Below are positions 50,658 through 62,087 of a stretch of 64,000 nucleotides of DNA, piece by piece (the first letter of the stretch is position 1; every line of letters begins with the position of its first letter). A program made the translations under genes and the position numbers. The notes under the pieces are model-generated. The model did not search any database and was not told where the DNA came from. It saw only the letters and a list, made by a program, of their open reading frames with translations. Source of the DNA: Sporodiniella umbellata (lineage: Eukaryota > Mucoromycota > Mucoromycetes > Mucorales > Rhizopodaceae); contig JAIXMR010000025.1 in the NCBI GenBank assembly GCA_025677835.1, positions 124,001 through 188,000 on the forward strand, written 5' to 3'.

Positions 50658-52194
50658 ATGGCAGCTAAGATCAGACAAAAGAAGCTTGATGCAATTGCAG
50701 CTGCTGCTATGCCACCTGGCCAAAAGGTGATTGCTCAATTCAAAACAGCTGATGGCGATTCGACCGGCCCTCCCCTCAATTTGCCCGGCGATGCTACTGT
50801 TGAACAACTTGAGTTATTGCTGAATCAACTCTTGAGCCAGGTAAGAAAAAGATAGCACTACAAAAGAAAAAAAAAAAACTACCACATACTCTTTAGGAAT
50901 GGTTACTCAACGTTTTTTCTAGGGAGAAGATCCTGTTCCATACTCTTTCCATGTCGATGAAACTGAAATCAAGAAAGATCTATGGACGGATCGCAAAGAC
51001 AAATCAACTGAAGATACCATAGTAATCGTGTATCAGCCTCAAGCTATATTTAGAGTCAGAGCTGTTTCTCGGTGTACTTCTACATTATCTGGTCATGCGG
51101 AGGCTATTCTGTCGTGTTCGTTTAGCCCTGACGGGACCCAGTTAGCCACTGGTTCAGGCGATTGTACAGTTCGTATTTGGGATCTCAACACGGAAACGCC
51201 CAAAAGCACGTTAAAAGGACATACTGGATGGGTTTTGAATATAGCATGGGCTCCAGATGGTAGCGTACTTGCTTCAGGGAGTATGGATAATACAATTAGA
51301 TTATGGGATCCGAAAACCGGCAATCAGTTGGGCGATGGTCTTAAAGGACACAGAAAGTGGATTACGAGTTTGTCTTGGGAACCTTACCACCTGAATTCAA
51401 AAGCAAATAGACTGGCCAGTTCCTCAAAGGATCATACTGTACGTGTTTGGAATACTACATTGAGAAAGATGGATTTCACTATTGCCCAACACACAGCAGC
51501 AGTCACATGCGTGAAATGGGGTGGTGAAGGTTTGATTTATACTGCATCTCAAGATAAGTCAATCAAGGTCTGGAACTCTTCGGGTATGCTCGTCAAAACC
51601 CTTCAAGGACATGGTCATTGGGTAAACACATTAGCTCTCAGCACAGATTTCGTCCTTCGTACTGGACCTTACGACCACACTGGAAAACGCCACAAATCAG
51701 AAGCAGAAGCCAAGGAAGCAGCCTTGACTAGATACAACACTTTGAAAGGAAAGGGTGCCGAAAGGCTTGTGTCTGGATCTGATGACTTTACAATGTTTTT
51801 TTGGGAGCCAGAGAAGAGCAAAAAACCTATTACTCGTATGACAGGTCATCAAAAGCTAGTAAACCATGTTGCATTTTCTCCTGATGGTCGATATATCGCC
51901 AGTGCTTCTTTTGATAACTCTGTAAAGTTATGGGATGGTGTAAGCGGCAAATTCTTGGGTAATTTAAGAGGTCATGTAGGTGCTGTTTATCAAGTTGCTT
52001 GGTCAAGCGATTCGCGTATGTTGATCAGTTCAAGCAAAGACACAACACTCAAAATTTGGGACTTGAAAAAAATGAAGATTCTAATGGACCTACCAGGACA
52101 TTTAGATGAAGTATTTGCTGTTGATTGGTCACCGGGAGGAGACAAAGTTGCTAGTGGAGGCAAGGATAAACAACTCAAGATTTGGAGGCATTAG
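50658..52194 (+). CDS. RSA4: Ribosome assembly WD-repeat protein NLE1/Rsa4 (Notchless)
   Basis: 60S assembly factor; its N-terminal UBL-like domain contacts the AAA ATPase Rea1, which strips Rsa4 from the particle. Exons 50658-50840 and 50923-52194; 484 residues. The NLE domain covers ~24-95 with QFKTADGDSTGPPLNLP and ends in DTIVIVYQPQAIFRVRAVSR. Seven to eight WD40 repeats follow, seen as SGDCTVRIWD, SMDNTIRLWDP, SSKDHTVRVWN, SQDKSIKVWN, SFDNSVKLWD, SKDTTLKIWD and GGKDKQLKIWRH at the very end. The acidic residue in the NLE loop that binds the Rea1 MIDAS is probably Glu77-Asp78 just after the splice (QGEDPVPYSFH); this residue call is inference. Convergent with DUS1, 124 bp apart. Confidence 0.95.
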
Positions 52195-52318
52195 ACATCA
52201 AACTGTAAAAACATGTGCATTAAAGAAAATATATTTTATTTTTTCGTTTTATTTTTCTTTGAGAAAAAAAAGTTGACCAAAAAAAAAAAAAAAAGAGGAG
52301 GGAGTTGGAGTTAAGGAT

Positions 52319-53571
52319 TTAGCAGCCAGTGCATACTTCTTCTGTTTTAGTTTCGACTTCATCTTTTGATTTTTTATTGAGTGGGCCCTCTTCCGTTTCA
52401 GTCGATTCGCGCTTCTTTTCGTTCTTTGATCCCTTTTTAGCAGGTGGCTCAGGTCGAATGTAAGGCTGACATCTCCAATAAGCATATTTGCGAATACCCT
52501 TTTCATCCGGCTTGCCTTGTTCTGGGTCTTCACCCTTTTCTTTGATTTCTTTTTGGACCCTTTCTTTCAATTCTTTTACGACGCTATAAAAGTCCTCTAT
52601 CTCTCTTGATACTCCAAGGCGAGCTCTCAAGTCTGTATGAACCGGCAAACTGGGATGTAATAGCTTAAACATATGGCCCTTGATCATGCCCGGGTTTGTT
52701 TTTTCGATCTTACAGATATCCAAGTATTCTTCGGCCACCTGGTAGGTATAAGGTGGAAGTTTGGCTTCGCTTGAAAAGATAGCAGGGTTGTAAAGGCTCC
52801 CTTCAGCTGTCATGATGGCATCTACGCCTGTATGTTGTATGCAGCGTTCGATATCGTCGTAATAGAGAATATTACCATTGGCTACTACCGGAATTTTCAA
52901 AGCTTCTTTGACAGCCTTGATCTTATCCCAATCGGCAAGACCGGTATGGTGTCCTCTTTGTTCTCTTAGTCGGCCATGAACTGTCAACATTTGAGCACCA
53001 GCGGCTTCAATCATCTTTGCGTATTCTACTGTCTTTTCTACTGTTGGAAAACAACGAATCTTGACTGTAACAGGAACAGCCAATTCCTTGTGGAGTTTGG
53101 ATACCATCTGTTCAATCAATTTCCACTCATCTTGCAAAAAAGATCCATATTTTCCTCTTTTGGCGATATTTTGTGGACACCCCAAGTTGAGGTCAACAGC
53201 ATCGCAATCGTTTTCAACTAATTGTGCTGCTTTCAAAAGTATGTCGGGATCGTTGGCACAAAACTATATATGGGTCAAATAACATGCATCAAAAAAAAAA
53301 AAAAAAACTCTCTTCATCCTTTCAAAAAGCTTACTTGAACTATTAATGGTCTGTCTTCATTGTTGGTAGTAAACATATCGTTTCTGTATTTTTCGCCTTC
53401 ACTGAAAAGTCTAGCATGAAGCATAGGTGTAACGCACACATCCGCTCCGTACTTTCTACACAAAACTCTATAGGCGAGCTCAGACTGATCTACCATAGGA
53501 GCAAGAATCGTCTTGGGTGCTTTAAGAGTTTTGTTGAAGAAATCGTAACCAGTGAGTTTAGTGGGTGCCAT
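52319..53571 (-). CDS. DUS1: tRNA-dihydrouridine synthase Dus1
   Basis: FMN enzyme that reduces U16/U17 in tRNA D loops using NADPH. Exons (minus): 53571-53335 and 53263-52319; 393 residues. Motifs: [20 protein letters not shown] at the start of the TIM barrel, [15 protein letters not shown] across the splice, [17 protein letters not shown] with catalytic Cys108, [26 protein letters not shown] and [18 protein letters not shown]. The helical tRNA-binding domain follows. The C-terminus is a Lys/Glu-rich tail of ~70 residues ending EVCTGC. Located between NLE1 (convergent) and ADA2 (same strand, stop 171 bp upstream of the DUS1 start). A-rich runs at 53600-53651 lie in that short promoter. Confidence 0.95.
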
Positions 53572-53741
53572 GATCTAGACTGATTGATATAAAGAAAGGA
53601 AAAAAAAAAAAAAAAAAAAATACAGTGTCCTTACTAAAAAAAAAAAAAAAAATTTTTTCTTTGATTCTCAGTTATGTGCAGATCACTAAATCTATTGGTG
53701 TAAAGTTTTTTTATTATTATTAATATGACAATGATAAACGG

Positions 53742-55259
53742 TTATAGCGGATGATTTAAAAACAAGAGTTCATCTATATTAGTATTTTCTATGCTTACAG
53801 GTAATGCAAAAGGAACGTTTGGGGTTTGGAATGCTTTGATCCAGCCACTTTCTACAAAGAAATCGAATATTTTGCTGGTTTTATTGACATCGATTTTGAC
53901 CAGACCCCGCGCCTGTCTTCTTTTGAGGAAACCTTGTTTGGCGTATTCTTTGAGTAGGGTATCTTTGATTACAAGGTAAGGTCTGGGCATGATATGTAAG
54001 GCAGAGCATAGAGCCTGTTCCTCTTTTGTCAAGAGATGAACACCGTCAGCTCCCTGGATATTGATCAGGCCTGCCGGTTTCCTGGGAGCCAACGCTTTAT
54101 CTCGGTAGTAGCAAGCTCCGTTGGAGATAGTATTCAAGGCAGCCATTTGGGATCGATAGGCATTCCTTTGACCTGTGGCGCCATTTGTTTTGTCATTGGA
54201 GAGCGATAAGAGGGTTTTGAGTTGGTTTAGCCTGTTTTGTTTCTCTCGCTCGTATTGCTCTCCCTGCCGTAGAGAGGTAAGTCCAGCTTGTCTCCATTCC
54301 TGCAGAGTGGCGATACGGTCTCTTAGCTGCTGTTCTTTCACTAGGCCTTGAACAAATAGCGTGTAGTCCTCTTTGGTCTGCAGTCTACAAAAGACCTTTG
54401 TCTTGTTGTAGATGTCGCGTTCCTCCTTGTGTCTCTTTCGCTCGATGGCCTGCATTCGTTTGAAATCGAGCCAGTGCCTTTCAAAGATCCACTGTTTACG
54501 CTCGGTTCTCCGGTCCAGCCGAGAGTTATAAATATCGAGCACCATGATTTTCAGATCGATCTCCTCCGGAGTATCCTCTTCGTTAAATACCATGTCCTTG
54601 ACCGAACTCTCTGCTTCGTTTTCATGTTCTGTTTCAAACTCGTAACGGCGCGGCATGTAGCCCTGCACCTCATGGTAGGTAGGCCCGCTCGTAATAGGTT
54701 TCGAAGGTTGGGATATGGCAGGCTTTCGAGCCATCATCAGCCGGGATTGCTGTAATCGGATCCGTTTTCGTTCACGAAACTCGTCCGGATTCAGATCAAA
54801 CGAGAGATCCATACGGGGCAAAGGCCATTCAGGGCTGGTCACATACACCTTGAGATAATGAAGTTCGCAGTCGGACTTGCTTTTGGTGCCTACATAGTCC
54901 GCAATCGCCTGCCAGTTTCCAAGGCCCATCTTCTCGGCAGCTTCGATCAACAAGAGTTCTTCATCGGCATCCCAATCGTTGCTAAAGATGGGGAAACTAT
55001 GGGGCTTCATAATGCGGTAGTCATGTCCAGTCTTGTGTTTCACCGGCTCAGCTCCTCGACAAAAGCAAGAAACACAGAGGTCGACATCAGGACACACTGG
55101 ATTCATACAGCGTACTCGCACAGTATTGGTAACATCATGAGAACAGGCATCACAATGAAACTTGGGAGGCTCTTTATCATCCGGAGCCGAGGTCGTTTCG
55201 GTGCTTGAAGGCTGACTTGAACCATGGCTCAATGGCTTTTGGCAATGTGAAATTGTCAT
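53742..55259 (-). CDS. ADA2: Transcriptional adaptor Ada2 (SAGA histone acetyltransferase module)
   Basis: Nuclear coactivator that activates and positions the Gcn5 acetyltransferase. Intron-free, 505 residues. A ZZ zinc finger spans ~34-75 (FHCDACSHDV, then RCMNPVCPDVDLCVSCF). The SANT domain follows with FSNDWDADEELLLIEAAEKM and GNWQAIADYVGTKSKSDCE, then HYLKVYVTSPEWPLP. The middle holds Ada2 motifs (FELEHEN-like acidic stretch, KIMVLDIYNSRLDRRTERK, RHWLDFKRMQA). A SWIRM domain ends the protein (LCSALHIMPRPYLVIKD, then KRRQARGLVKIDVNKTSKI). Length and order match fungal Ada2. The region has a higher GC content than most of the window, as expected for a conserved intronless gene. Confidence 0.97.
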   Translation of the reverse strand: MTISHCQKPLSHGSSQPSSTETTSAPDDKEPPKFHCDACSHDVTNTVRVRCMNPVCPDVDLCVSCFCRGAEPVKHKTGHDYRIMKPHSFPIFSNDWDADEELLLIEAAEKMGLGNWQAIADYVGTKSKSDCELHYLKVYVTSPEWPLPRMDLSFDLNPDEFRERKRIRLQQSRLMMARKPAISQPSKPITSGPTYHEVQGYMPRRYEFETEHENEAESSVKDMVFNEEDTPEEIDLKIMVLDIYNSRLDRRTERKQWIFERHWLDFKRMQAIERKRHKEERDIYNKTKVFCRLQTKEDYTLFVQGLVKEQQLRDRIATLQEWRQAGLTSLRQGEQYEREKQNRLNQLKTLLSLSNDKTNGATGQRNAYRSQMAALNTISNGACYYRDKALAPRKPAGLINIQGADGVHLLTKEEQALCSALHIMPRPYLVIKDTLLKEYAKQGFLKRRQARGLVKIDVNKTSKIFDFFVESGWIKAFQTPNVPFALPVSIENTNIDELLFLNHPL

Positions 55260-55913
55260 GTGTTTTGATATAAAATGTAGAGACCGCGCACAGTGAACTT
55301 GCGGGGTTTTTTGTTTTTGAAAAACAAAAAAGAATTCGGCAAGGAAAATGATTTACTTACAGCTAATGTGCCTTGACAGAATTTATGTTTTTGTTTTTGT
55401 TTTTTTTTTTTTTTTTTTTTTTTTTTGGCGGCTATCCAAAAAGCTGTAGGGAGTGTGTTTTGATCTGCCGACTTTCTATTTTATAAAATAAAATGTCAGG
55501 CTCTTCTCTTTGTAAGAAGCAATCAAACAACAGTATTTGATGTATAAACAAGCGGTGCGAGCAGCAACCATTTTGATGCTCAGAGCCGAACACATGTATG
55601 TATCTTGACAGTCGGTAAAAATAGAAACTTGCTAGTTTTGTTTAAATCAAGGGTGGGTTTTCATCTCCAAAATCTTATCTATTTCCCGCTTTTGTTTTCT
55701 TTTTCTTTCTATTGTTCAAACCTGTCTTGAAACGATCTTTGCACTATCTTTGTGTTCATGGCTGATACACATTTTTCTCGTAGCATTATACTCCGATGTC
55801 ATTGACATGATCATACAAACGCATTGACTTCCGCTTTTTCCATTTTTTTTAACGCAACAGAAAGACCCAAGTGACTTGTTTTTAAAGTTAAAGAGGTGGA
55901 GTGCCTGTTTTTA

Positions 55914-55954
<41 letters not shown>
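55914..55954. repeat. TA/TG dinucleotide microsatellite
   Basis: Alternating TA for about 30 bp followed by alternating TG for about 10 bp, then T and A runs. Sequence seen directly. Confidence 0.9.
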
Positions 55955-55955
<1 letters not shown>

Positions 55956-56398
55956 TTTTTTTTAAAAAAAAAAAATCAATCAACAGCCGTATTTATTCTT
56001 TTATACGAGTCAAGAAACAATAGACAAAGGAAACGGGATATAAAGTGTGAAACAGTGACAGCCCTTTGACATCTCCGACTTGTTCTTGATCCGCTCAATA
56101 GAACATAACACGGAGCAGTTCCTTTATTGAAAACAAGAACCGTTTATAGAAATTCTAGGGCAAAGAGAAGTTTGGCGTAAAAACGTGTATTTAAAGACAA
56201 TGGAAAAAGGGGAGAGGGGCTTATAACACTTTTTTTTTGAGTGATGTAATCTACTTGATTGTCTTTTATCAAGTGCCGATTTCTTTAAAGAAGGTGATTA
56301 ACACACATATAAACCCAAGTCAATATGCAGTCTGGGTTATTAAGCCGCTTTTATACAAGAAAGAAAATAATGTATGGAACAAAAGCAAACTAATAACA

Positions 56399-56424
56399 AT
56401 AATAATAATAATAATAATAATAAA
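56399..56424. repeat. AAT trinucleotide microsatellite
   Basis: About eight tandem AAT units, outside any supported gene. Confidence 0.9.
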
Positions 56425-58378
56425 AGGCTTAAGGAGAGAAAGAAGGGCCTTGTTGGGCGAGACCTTTCTACAAAGGATGTCTTTAAGGAGTGGTAAAGCC
56501 AGGTAAGGTGATAAAAAAAAAAAAAAAAAAAGAGATGAAATCACCTGCTAGCCTTTTCTTATCAGGGCTCCATCCTAGCAGTACTCGAAAATAGGTAAAG
56601 GACAATCTTTTTGTGTGGTGGCACACTCTTGATTCTATTCTAAGAAAAGGGCGCCACGTGAAATAAAGATAGTGTAGAGTTTCAAGGTAACCAGAGAAAT
56701 CGTATGATGAAAGTCTTTTTAAAAACATAAAAGGCACTCTTTATAGATAGCTTTGAGCAAACATAGTGTTGTGTAATAAAAGACCCACAGAACCTTTACT
56801 TTCCGTAACAAGTACAACAAAAACAGGTTTAAAACAAACCATATGAAAATATACCAACAAAGTGGCGTATACAACAAGAGTATATAAATACTCATGTAAG
56901 CTAGTTTTTTTTTTTTTTGGTTAAAAATATGTAAAGACTGGAAATAGGCTCTCTTTATTAAACCGACGATAAAAAGCAAATAGCCGTGATTGGACCAAAA
57001 GTGCCTCTCTCTAACTCTCTCTTTTTTGTGTGTGCCCCCTTACTTAAAAGAAGACTAATCTATCTACACGTGCGTACTCTTATTTGTTTGCTTTGAAAAT
57101 AAAAGGTCTATTTGATAGTGTTACTGTTAAGAAAGAAGCTTATTTAGATAGTTTTTTTTTTTTTTTTTCAAAGGGTCGTGCTAGTGTTCTTTGTCAGCTC
57201 TAAATGAATATCAGAGACTAAATTGTTTTCTAAAATAAGGAAGCAAAGTAGACAGGATGTACACACAATTGAATTCCAAGAGACTGTCTGTATGCACTCT
57301 AATTCCCAACCAAAAGCCAATCCTAAATAAGTCGGTTCAACCGACGGTTTTGGCTGTTTTTAGAGACAGTCCAGTAATAGTAGCCCAAAATAACAAAATG
57401 CTGTAAGCAGTCATGTAGAAGCCTATTGGTTTTCTGTTTTTCCCTATTTGGCTTTTAAGGTCTTTAAAGAACTCGTTGGGAAATGTTGAGAGCGTTTGTG
57501 TAATCAAAAGAGAGAGATTTTTTTTTTTTGTGGGAAATAGTCATTTTGTTAAAAATAAAACTCCAGAGAGTAAAGTTAGCCACTGTGTAGGCTGGTTAGT
57601 TAAAAATGATGTATTGTAAATCCAATGATTTTTTCCACTCCTCTTAACCAGCTGGCTGTCTTTGTACTACCGCCTTCTCAAAGATAAAAGCTTAATTCTA
57701 CTCAAGGAGAATACAGACACTAAGAAATACCCCAAGAAAAACAAAGATAATTTATATTTCATGAAATCAAATAGAATAGAAAGTCAAGTAGTAAAATAAG
57801 AGCCTGAAATCAAAGAATCCAAAAGGCTTTTGCATATTCGGAGTTTGCCTATTCAAGGTGAGAGAGATGGGGTCTACAGAAATCAAGCTGTTGATACAAC
57901 GATGAGCTCATTCTCGTCTGTATTTTATTTTGCTTTTTTTTTTTTTTTTTTTTTCCACGGCAGACACAGTAAAAAATTTTAAAAAAGGTAGGACCAAGTA
58001 AAAAGAAAGAAAGAAAGGGAAACTTTCTTTTAGGAAAAAAAAGAAAAAAGGGAAAAGCACACACTCAAAAAAAAAAAAAAAAAAGAAAACATGCAAGTCA
58101 TTCTCTTTCTTTTCCGTGTAACGCTCAAGTGGGTTCAAAGAAGAAAATTCCCAATCAAGAAAAAAAAAAAAAAAAAAAGCCCTTATAAAGTGTGTTAAAA
58201 AGGAGCCTTTTTTTTTTTTTTCTTTTTTCTTTTTATTATATAAACTTATTTTATAAACACACAGACAATACCCCCCCTCGCCCCTTTTTATTATTTTAAT
58301 ACATTGTTTTTTTTTTTTTTTTTTTTTTCTGATCAATCAGCTCTTTGCGTACTTCAAAAAAAAAAAAGAATTGCTACT

Positions 58379-59744
58379 ATGAACACATTAAACTCTAGAA
58401 CCCTTTGTGAAAAACAAAACACTAGCAGTAGCCATCACAAAGCACATATCCGTATTGTGCCCAACATTGATAATCCCAGTCGGAGCTTGATCTTCAATAT
58501 CATTGAGAAGGATTTGATGGCTGGGAAGGTGATCAAAATAGGCCGATTCACTGATAAATCTCAACAAGAAAATCACATTTCTTTTAAAAGCAAAGTCGTT
58601 TCAAGGTCTCATTGCGAAATTTCCCTAAGCGCAGATGGAAAGGTAACCCTAAAAAAAAAAAAGAGAAATCTTAAAATATCCGAAATAAATATATATCTTT
58701 CGATTTCTTAACCACCAAAAAAAAAAAAAATTTTTTTTTAGGTGCAACTCAAAGATACAAAATCGTCGTCAGGTACATTTGTGAATCACTTGCGGTTGAG
58801 TCCAGCGAATCAAGAGAGTCAGCTGACAGAGATCAAAGACGGCGATTTAATACAACTGGGTGTGGATTATCAAGGAGGGCATGAAGAAATCTACCGGTCT
58901 GTGAAAATGAAGCTGGAGATCAACCGAGTGATAAGTGAAGGTCAACAGGCTTATTCTGCACAGGCCTTTCAACAGTTGCGTGCCATGGCTCAGAAGCCTC
59001 AAGAGGAATTAGAGGAATGCTGTATCTGCCTGTACGCGATGGCTCCCTTACAGGCCTTGTTTGTCGCCCCATGCTCTCATACTTATCACTTCAAATGCAT
59101 ACGCCCCTTGTTTGACAGCTACCCGGGATTTCAGTGTCCTGTCTGTCGCACTTATTCCGACCTCGATGCAAGCGTGACAGTCGAAACAGAAGACAAGCTT
59201 TCTAACATCATACCCAATCAACATCATCATCATCATCATCACCATAACAGCACTAGCGATCTTGATCACTCTTGCTCTTTCGATATGTCGCCCGCTAGCC
59301 AGGCCACTTCCTCTCTGCCGCTCTCCACAACCCTTGTTCCCCCTCATCTCTTATCGGATCATCTCGACTCTCACTTTGAAAGTAGTAAGTGTCTCAATAC
59401 ACTCCAGCAAAGCATATCCTAAAACCTTCCTTTTAGATTCTACCGCCCATCCACCCACCATGCTTCCACCGCGCCAAAAAACAAAACAAAATATGGTAGA
59501 AAAAATCAGAATGGCCTTCTCAAACGAAAAACGACGATCTGCTTTTGGTAAAAGACATATGAGCACTACGAACGGTGGTACAAGCAGTAGCAACAGCAGC
59601 AGCAGCAGTGACGAAATGGAAAGATCAGATACTTACTTTCCAATCTCACCTCGCCTCTCTCACTCTCTTTCTCGTCAATCCACTACGCATCATAGCCATC
59701 TTAATGGAATTATTGAAGGTGCCTTTTCTCACTCTGCACATTAA
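58379..59744 (+). CDS. DMA1: Dma1-like FHA and RING ubiquitin ligase
   Basis: FHA-RING E3 of the fungal Dma1/Dma2 (CHFR-like) group, which act in mitotic spindle checkpoint and septin control. Exons 58379-58642, 58742-59384, 59437-59744; 404 residues. The FHA domain spans ~40-130: KIGRFTDKSQQENHISFKSK, VVSRSHCEISL, and after the splice SSSGTFVNHLRL. These hold the Arg, Ser and His expected to bind phospho-Thr. The RING-H2 (181-225) reads CCICLYAM, CSHTYHFKC and CPVCRTY. A run of eight His (CAT/CAC codons) follows at 59222-59245, then a Ser-rich tail with a second Ser tract. The last exon is supported by donor GTAAGT; without it the protein would end after HFES with a short unrelated tail. The tail is unlike yeast Dma proteins. 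Confidence 0.87.
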
Positions 59745-60188
59745 CAAACTATCTCTCTCTTATGCCTCTATCTATACATATTCCTCCTCCCCCTTTATTT
59801 TTTTTTTTTCTATAACAAGCTCTATTTGTATACGTATATATATGTATATATATATATATGTATATATAAATACACATATCCCTATCTACCTCTGTCTTAA
59901 AATTTACCTTTACATGCTATTTAAATAAATATAAAATCTCGTACAGTTTAGAAAAAAAAAAAAAAAAAAACCATGACGCTAGTTTGACTATGTACATCAC
60001 GTGTAAACTTCACTCTTTGTTTTCCATGTGTCTTATCTTTATACAAAACAAACCTGTCTACTGAACAAATCAAAAGAAACGCTTTTGTACGAAAATGGTT
60101 AAACTAGGAAACTAGATTCGTCCCAAATCAGTTGTTAGAGTCGGATCATGGCAGATAAAAGACAAAGATAGATATGCTATAGAATACC

Positions 60189-60217
60189 AAAAAAAAAAAA
60201 AAAAAAAAAAAAAAAAC
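60189..60217. repeat. Poly-A homopolymer (about 29 nt)
   Basis: Uninterrupted A run. One of several >25 nt runs in the window (others at 37214-37240, 60325-60351 as T, 61318-61346). Confidence 0.85.
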
Positions 60218-60321
60218 TGTTGCAATCTCTTTACATCAACCCTTGACGTACCCTACAAGAAAAAAGTTGGAATAGTCTAACGTTCTGGTGTATGTCTTTA
60301 GTGTCATTTTATATAGCGTTT

Positions 60322-60354
<33 letters not shown>

Positions 60355-61065
60355 TCATAAACAGTTGACAACCAAGAAATCCCCAGTGAATACACTTTCA
60401 CTCTCTATGATTACATGGGGTTTAAATAATGTTTGAATCGGGTCGTCTACCTATGTATATCCAATGAGAATATTGTATGTACTATTTTATCACACTAAGC
60501 TTTGCCTACACAAATAAAGAGGGCTTGTCTCTAATACTGTTGTTGGGTGGGTTAGGCAAACATTTGTCTATATACAAAATACAGACGATGATCTACATGA
60601 GCATCGATAGATAGCCTTGCTCTAAAAGGGAGATAGTGTCTGCTCTCTTTGTGTTTGCATATGAACGTGGATATCATCATTGTTTATTTGGTTTAGAAAT
60701 AAGAGCTTAAAATTCTAGACTGGCCCTATGCATAGACAGTCTTTTTATGTACTATTTCGGCTTGGATCCATCAAGATGCAGACACATACTCGAATCAGGT
60801 ATAAGGGTCTTGATTGGCTCATGACCTTGTCCCGATAAAGAAGACTTTGTATGAACCGAGGCAACTTCCATCGATGGTTGTTGACTTTATTTGGGTATGA
60901 AAAAAGATGTTTTTCTAGAATCAAAAGACAATGTAAAATCAAGTTTGATAAACTTTCTTTTGTATAGAATGCAAAGGGTTTTCTATTCTCTGAGATTAAA
61001 TACAAAGCAATGAGGTTCTTCCTTGGTTTCTTTTTTTATTTATTTATTTCTCGTTTTCTTGATAG

Positions 61066-61089
61066 ACACACACACACACACACACACAC
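61066..61089. repeat. AC dinucleotide microsatellite
   Basis: Twelve tandem AC units immediately upstream of the small ORF at 61103. Confidence 0.9.
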
Positions 61090-61102
61090 GTATAGATACT
61101 TT

Positions 61103-61282
61103 ATGTCAACTACGCAACCTCATTCTTCCAGTCCTACTCATGAACCTTTCACTTCGCCTGAAGAACGCTCTAATGTAAATAACTGTGGCTGCGGTGTTTT
61201 CTTACTTCCCTTTGCTGCTCTTGGTGGTTTAATAGATCAAATTCAAAGAAAGATGTCAAGATTATTTTCATCATCAAAATGA
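61103..61282 (+). CDS. Hypothetical small protein (59 aa)
   Basis: Not recognised. The frame encodes a Ser/Thr/Pro-rich first half, then NNCGCGVFLLPFAALGGLID, a short hydrophobic segment with a Cys-Gly-Cys, and a basic end (IQRKMSRLFSSSK), suggesting a small membrane-associated or palmitoylated protein. An in-frame ATG at 61010 would give 90 residues starting with a signal-like FFLGFFFYLFI and then a His-Thr repeat from the AC microsatellite; this looks more like leader sequence. The codon mix after 61103 looks coding, unlike neighbouring A/T runs. A poly-A run follows the stop. It could also be chance. Confidence 0.4.
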   Translation: MSTTQPHSSSPTHEPFTSPEERSNVNNCGCGVFLLPFAALGGLIDQIQRKMSRLFSSSK

Positions 61283-61317
61283 TTCTTTTTTTTTTTTTTA
61301 ATGTCTTCACAAGTTAC

Positions 61318-61348
<31 letters not shown>

Positions 61349-61410
61349 AAAAAAATCTACATAAAATACACTTGTTTTTTTCTTTTTGAGTGTTGGGTGA
61401 GAAAGCGTGC

Positions 61411-61904
61411 TTAATACAAGTCATTTTGACTGGTGTCGACATAGAATCCCAAATTGTGCAATGCCTTGTTTCTAGCTTTTTCGATTCTGTCTTTTACTTC
61501 TATTTCTTCTCTTTGTGCGCTTAATATTTCTTCTACTGACACTTGTCTCAATTTGGTGGTATCTGGCTTTTCTGAATCCTATATTAAAAGAAAATAAGCT
61601 TGACGCTAAACAAGGTATAAGGACTATTTACAATCTCTCCAAGCAAAACAACGTTTTCACCACGGATCAGGAATACACCTCTGGGAATGTCTCCGTAGCA
61701 ACCGTTCACATAGATTCTTTCAATAGTATCTTGTAAAACTAAATTGGCTATTCTTTCTCATTAGATACACTTTGCTTTTTTTTTTTTTTTTTTTTTTTGT
61801 ATTTACCAAACTGATCAAAGGATCTCAAAATGCCAATCAATTTACGTCCATCTCTTAAAACAACCATCAGGCTTTCTAATCAAATACATGCACACACACA
61901 CACA

Positions 61905-61943
<39 letters not shown>

Positions 61944-62087
61944 GAAAGAAAGAAAACACATATAAAGACATACGTATTGAGTTACACACACAAACACATA
62001 TTCTTTTTCTCTTTTTCAAAACATACTGTCAATGCTGTCTATAAGACCGGTAGACGTTGTAAACAAAGGTCCATTTGAAATTTCCAT
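61411..62087 (-). CDS. LSM1: Sm-like protein LSm1 (mRNA decay)
   Basis: Subunit of the cytoplasmic Lsm1-7/Pat1 ring that binds deadenylated mRNA 3' ends and promotes decapping. Exons (minus): 62087-62027, 61875-61807, 61747-61632, 61578-61411; 137 residues. Sm1 motif: [20 protein letters not shown] and [11 protein letters not shown]; Sm2: [16 protein letters not shown]. Between them, [15 protein letters not shown] is diagnostic of LSm1. The C-terminal extension [14 protein letters not shown] and [10 protein letters not shown] is also LSm1-specific. Intron 1 carries a long CA/TG repeat. No single exon was long enough to stand out; the plus-strand ORFs at 61515-61736 and 61830-62078 are antisense shadows. 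HEM3 lies upstream on the same strand of transcription, ending 277 bp from this start. Confidence 0.95.
61891..61942. repeat. CA dinucleotide microsatellite in LSM1 intron 1
   Basis: About 26 CA units with one TA interruption, lying inside the 151-nt first intron of LSM1 (TG on the sense strand), between branch-like sequence and acceptor. Confidence 0.92.

Larger units (their letters stand above)
55260..58378. other. 3.1 kb gap upstream of Dma1-like gene
   Basis: Divergent intergenic DNA between ADA2 and the FHA-RING gene. It holds a TA dinucleotide repeat near 55914-55944, an AAT repeat near 56399-56424 and many homopolymers (T27 at 55399-55425, T20 near 57935-57954, T20 at 58309-58328). 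ORFs here read as poly-Lys/Phe. No gene is supported. Confidence 0.5.
59745..61102. other. Gap downstream of Dma1-like gene
   Basis: About 1.36 kb with a TATATG-rich patch at 59829-59870 and two very long homopolymers, A29 near 60189-60217 and T27 near 60325-60351. The ORF at 60745-61005 has no recognisable domain. Confidence 0.45.

Noticed and set aside
57908..58336. 142-codon Lys/Phe-rich minus-strand ORF
   Set aside because: Produced by poly-A/T runs; no domain or normal codon use.
61830..62078. His-Thr repeat protein
   Set aside because: Translation of the CA microsatellite and antisense of LSM1.
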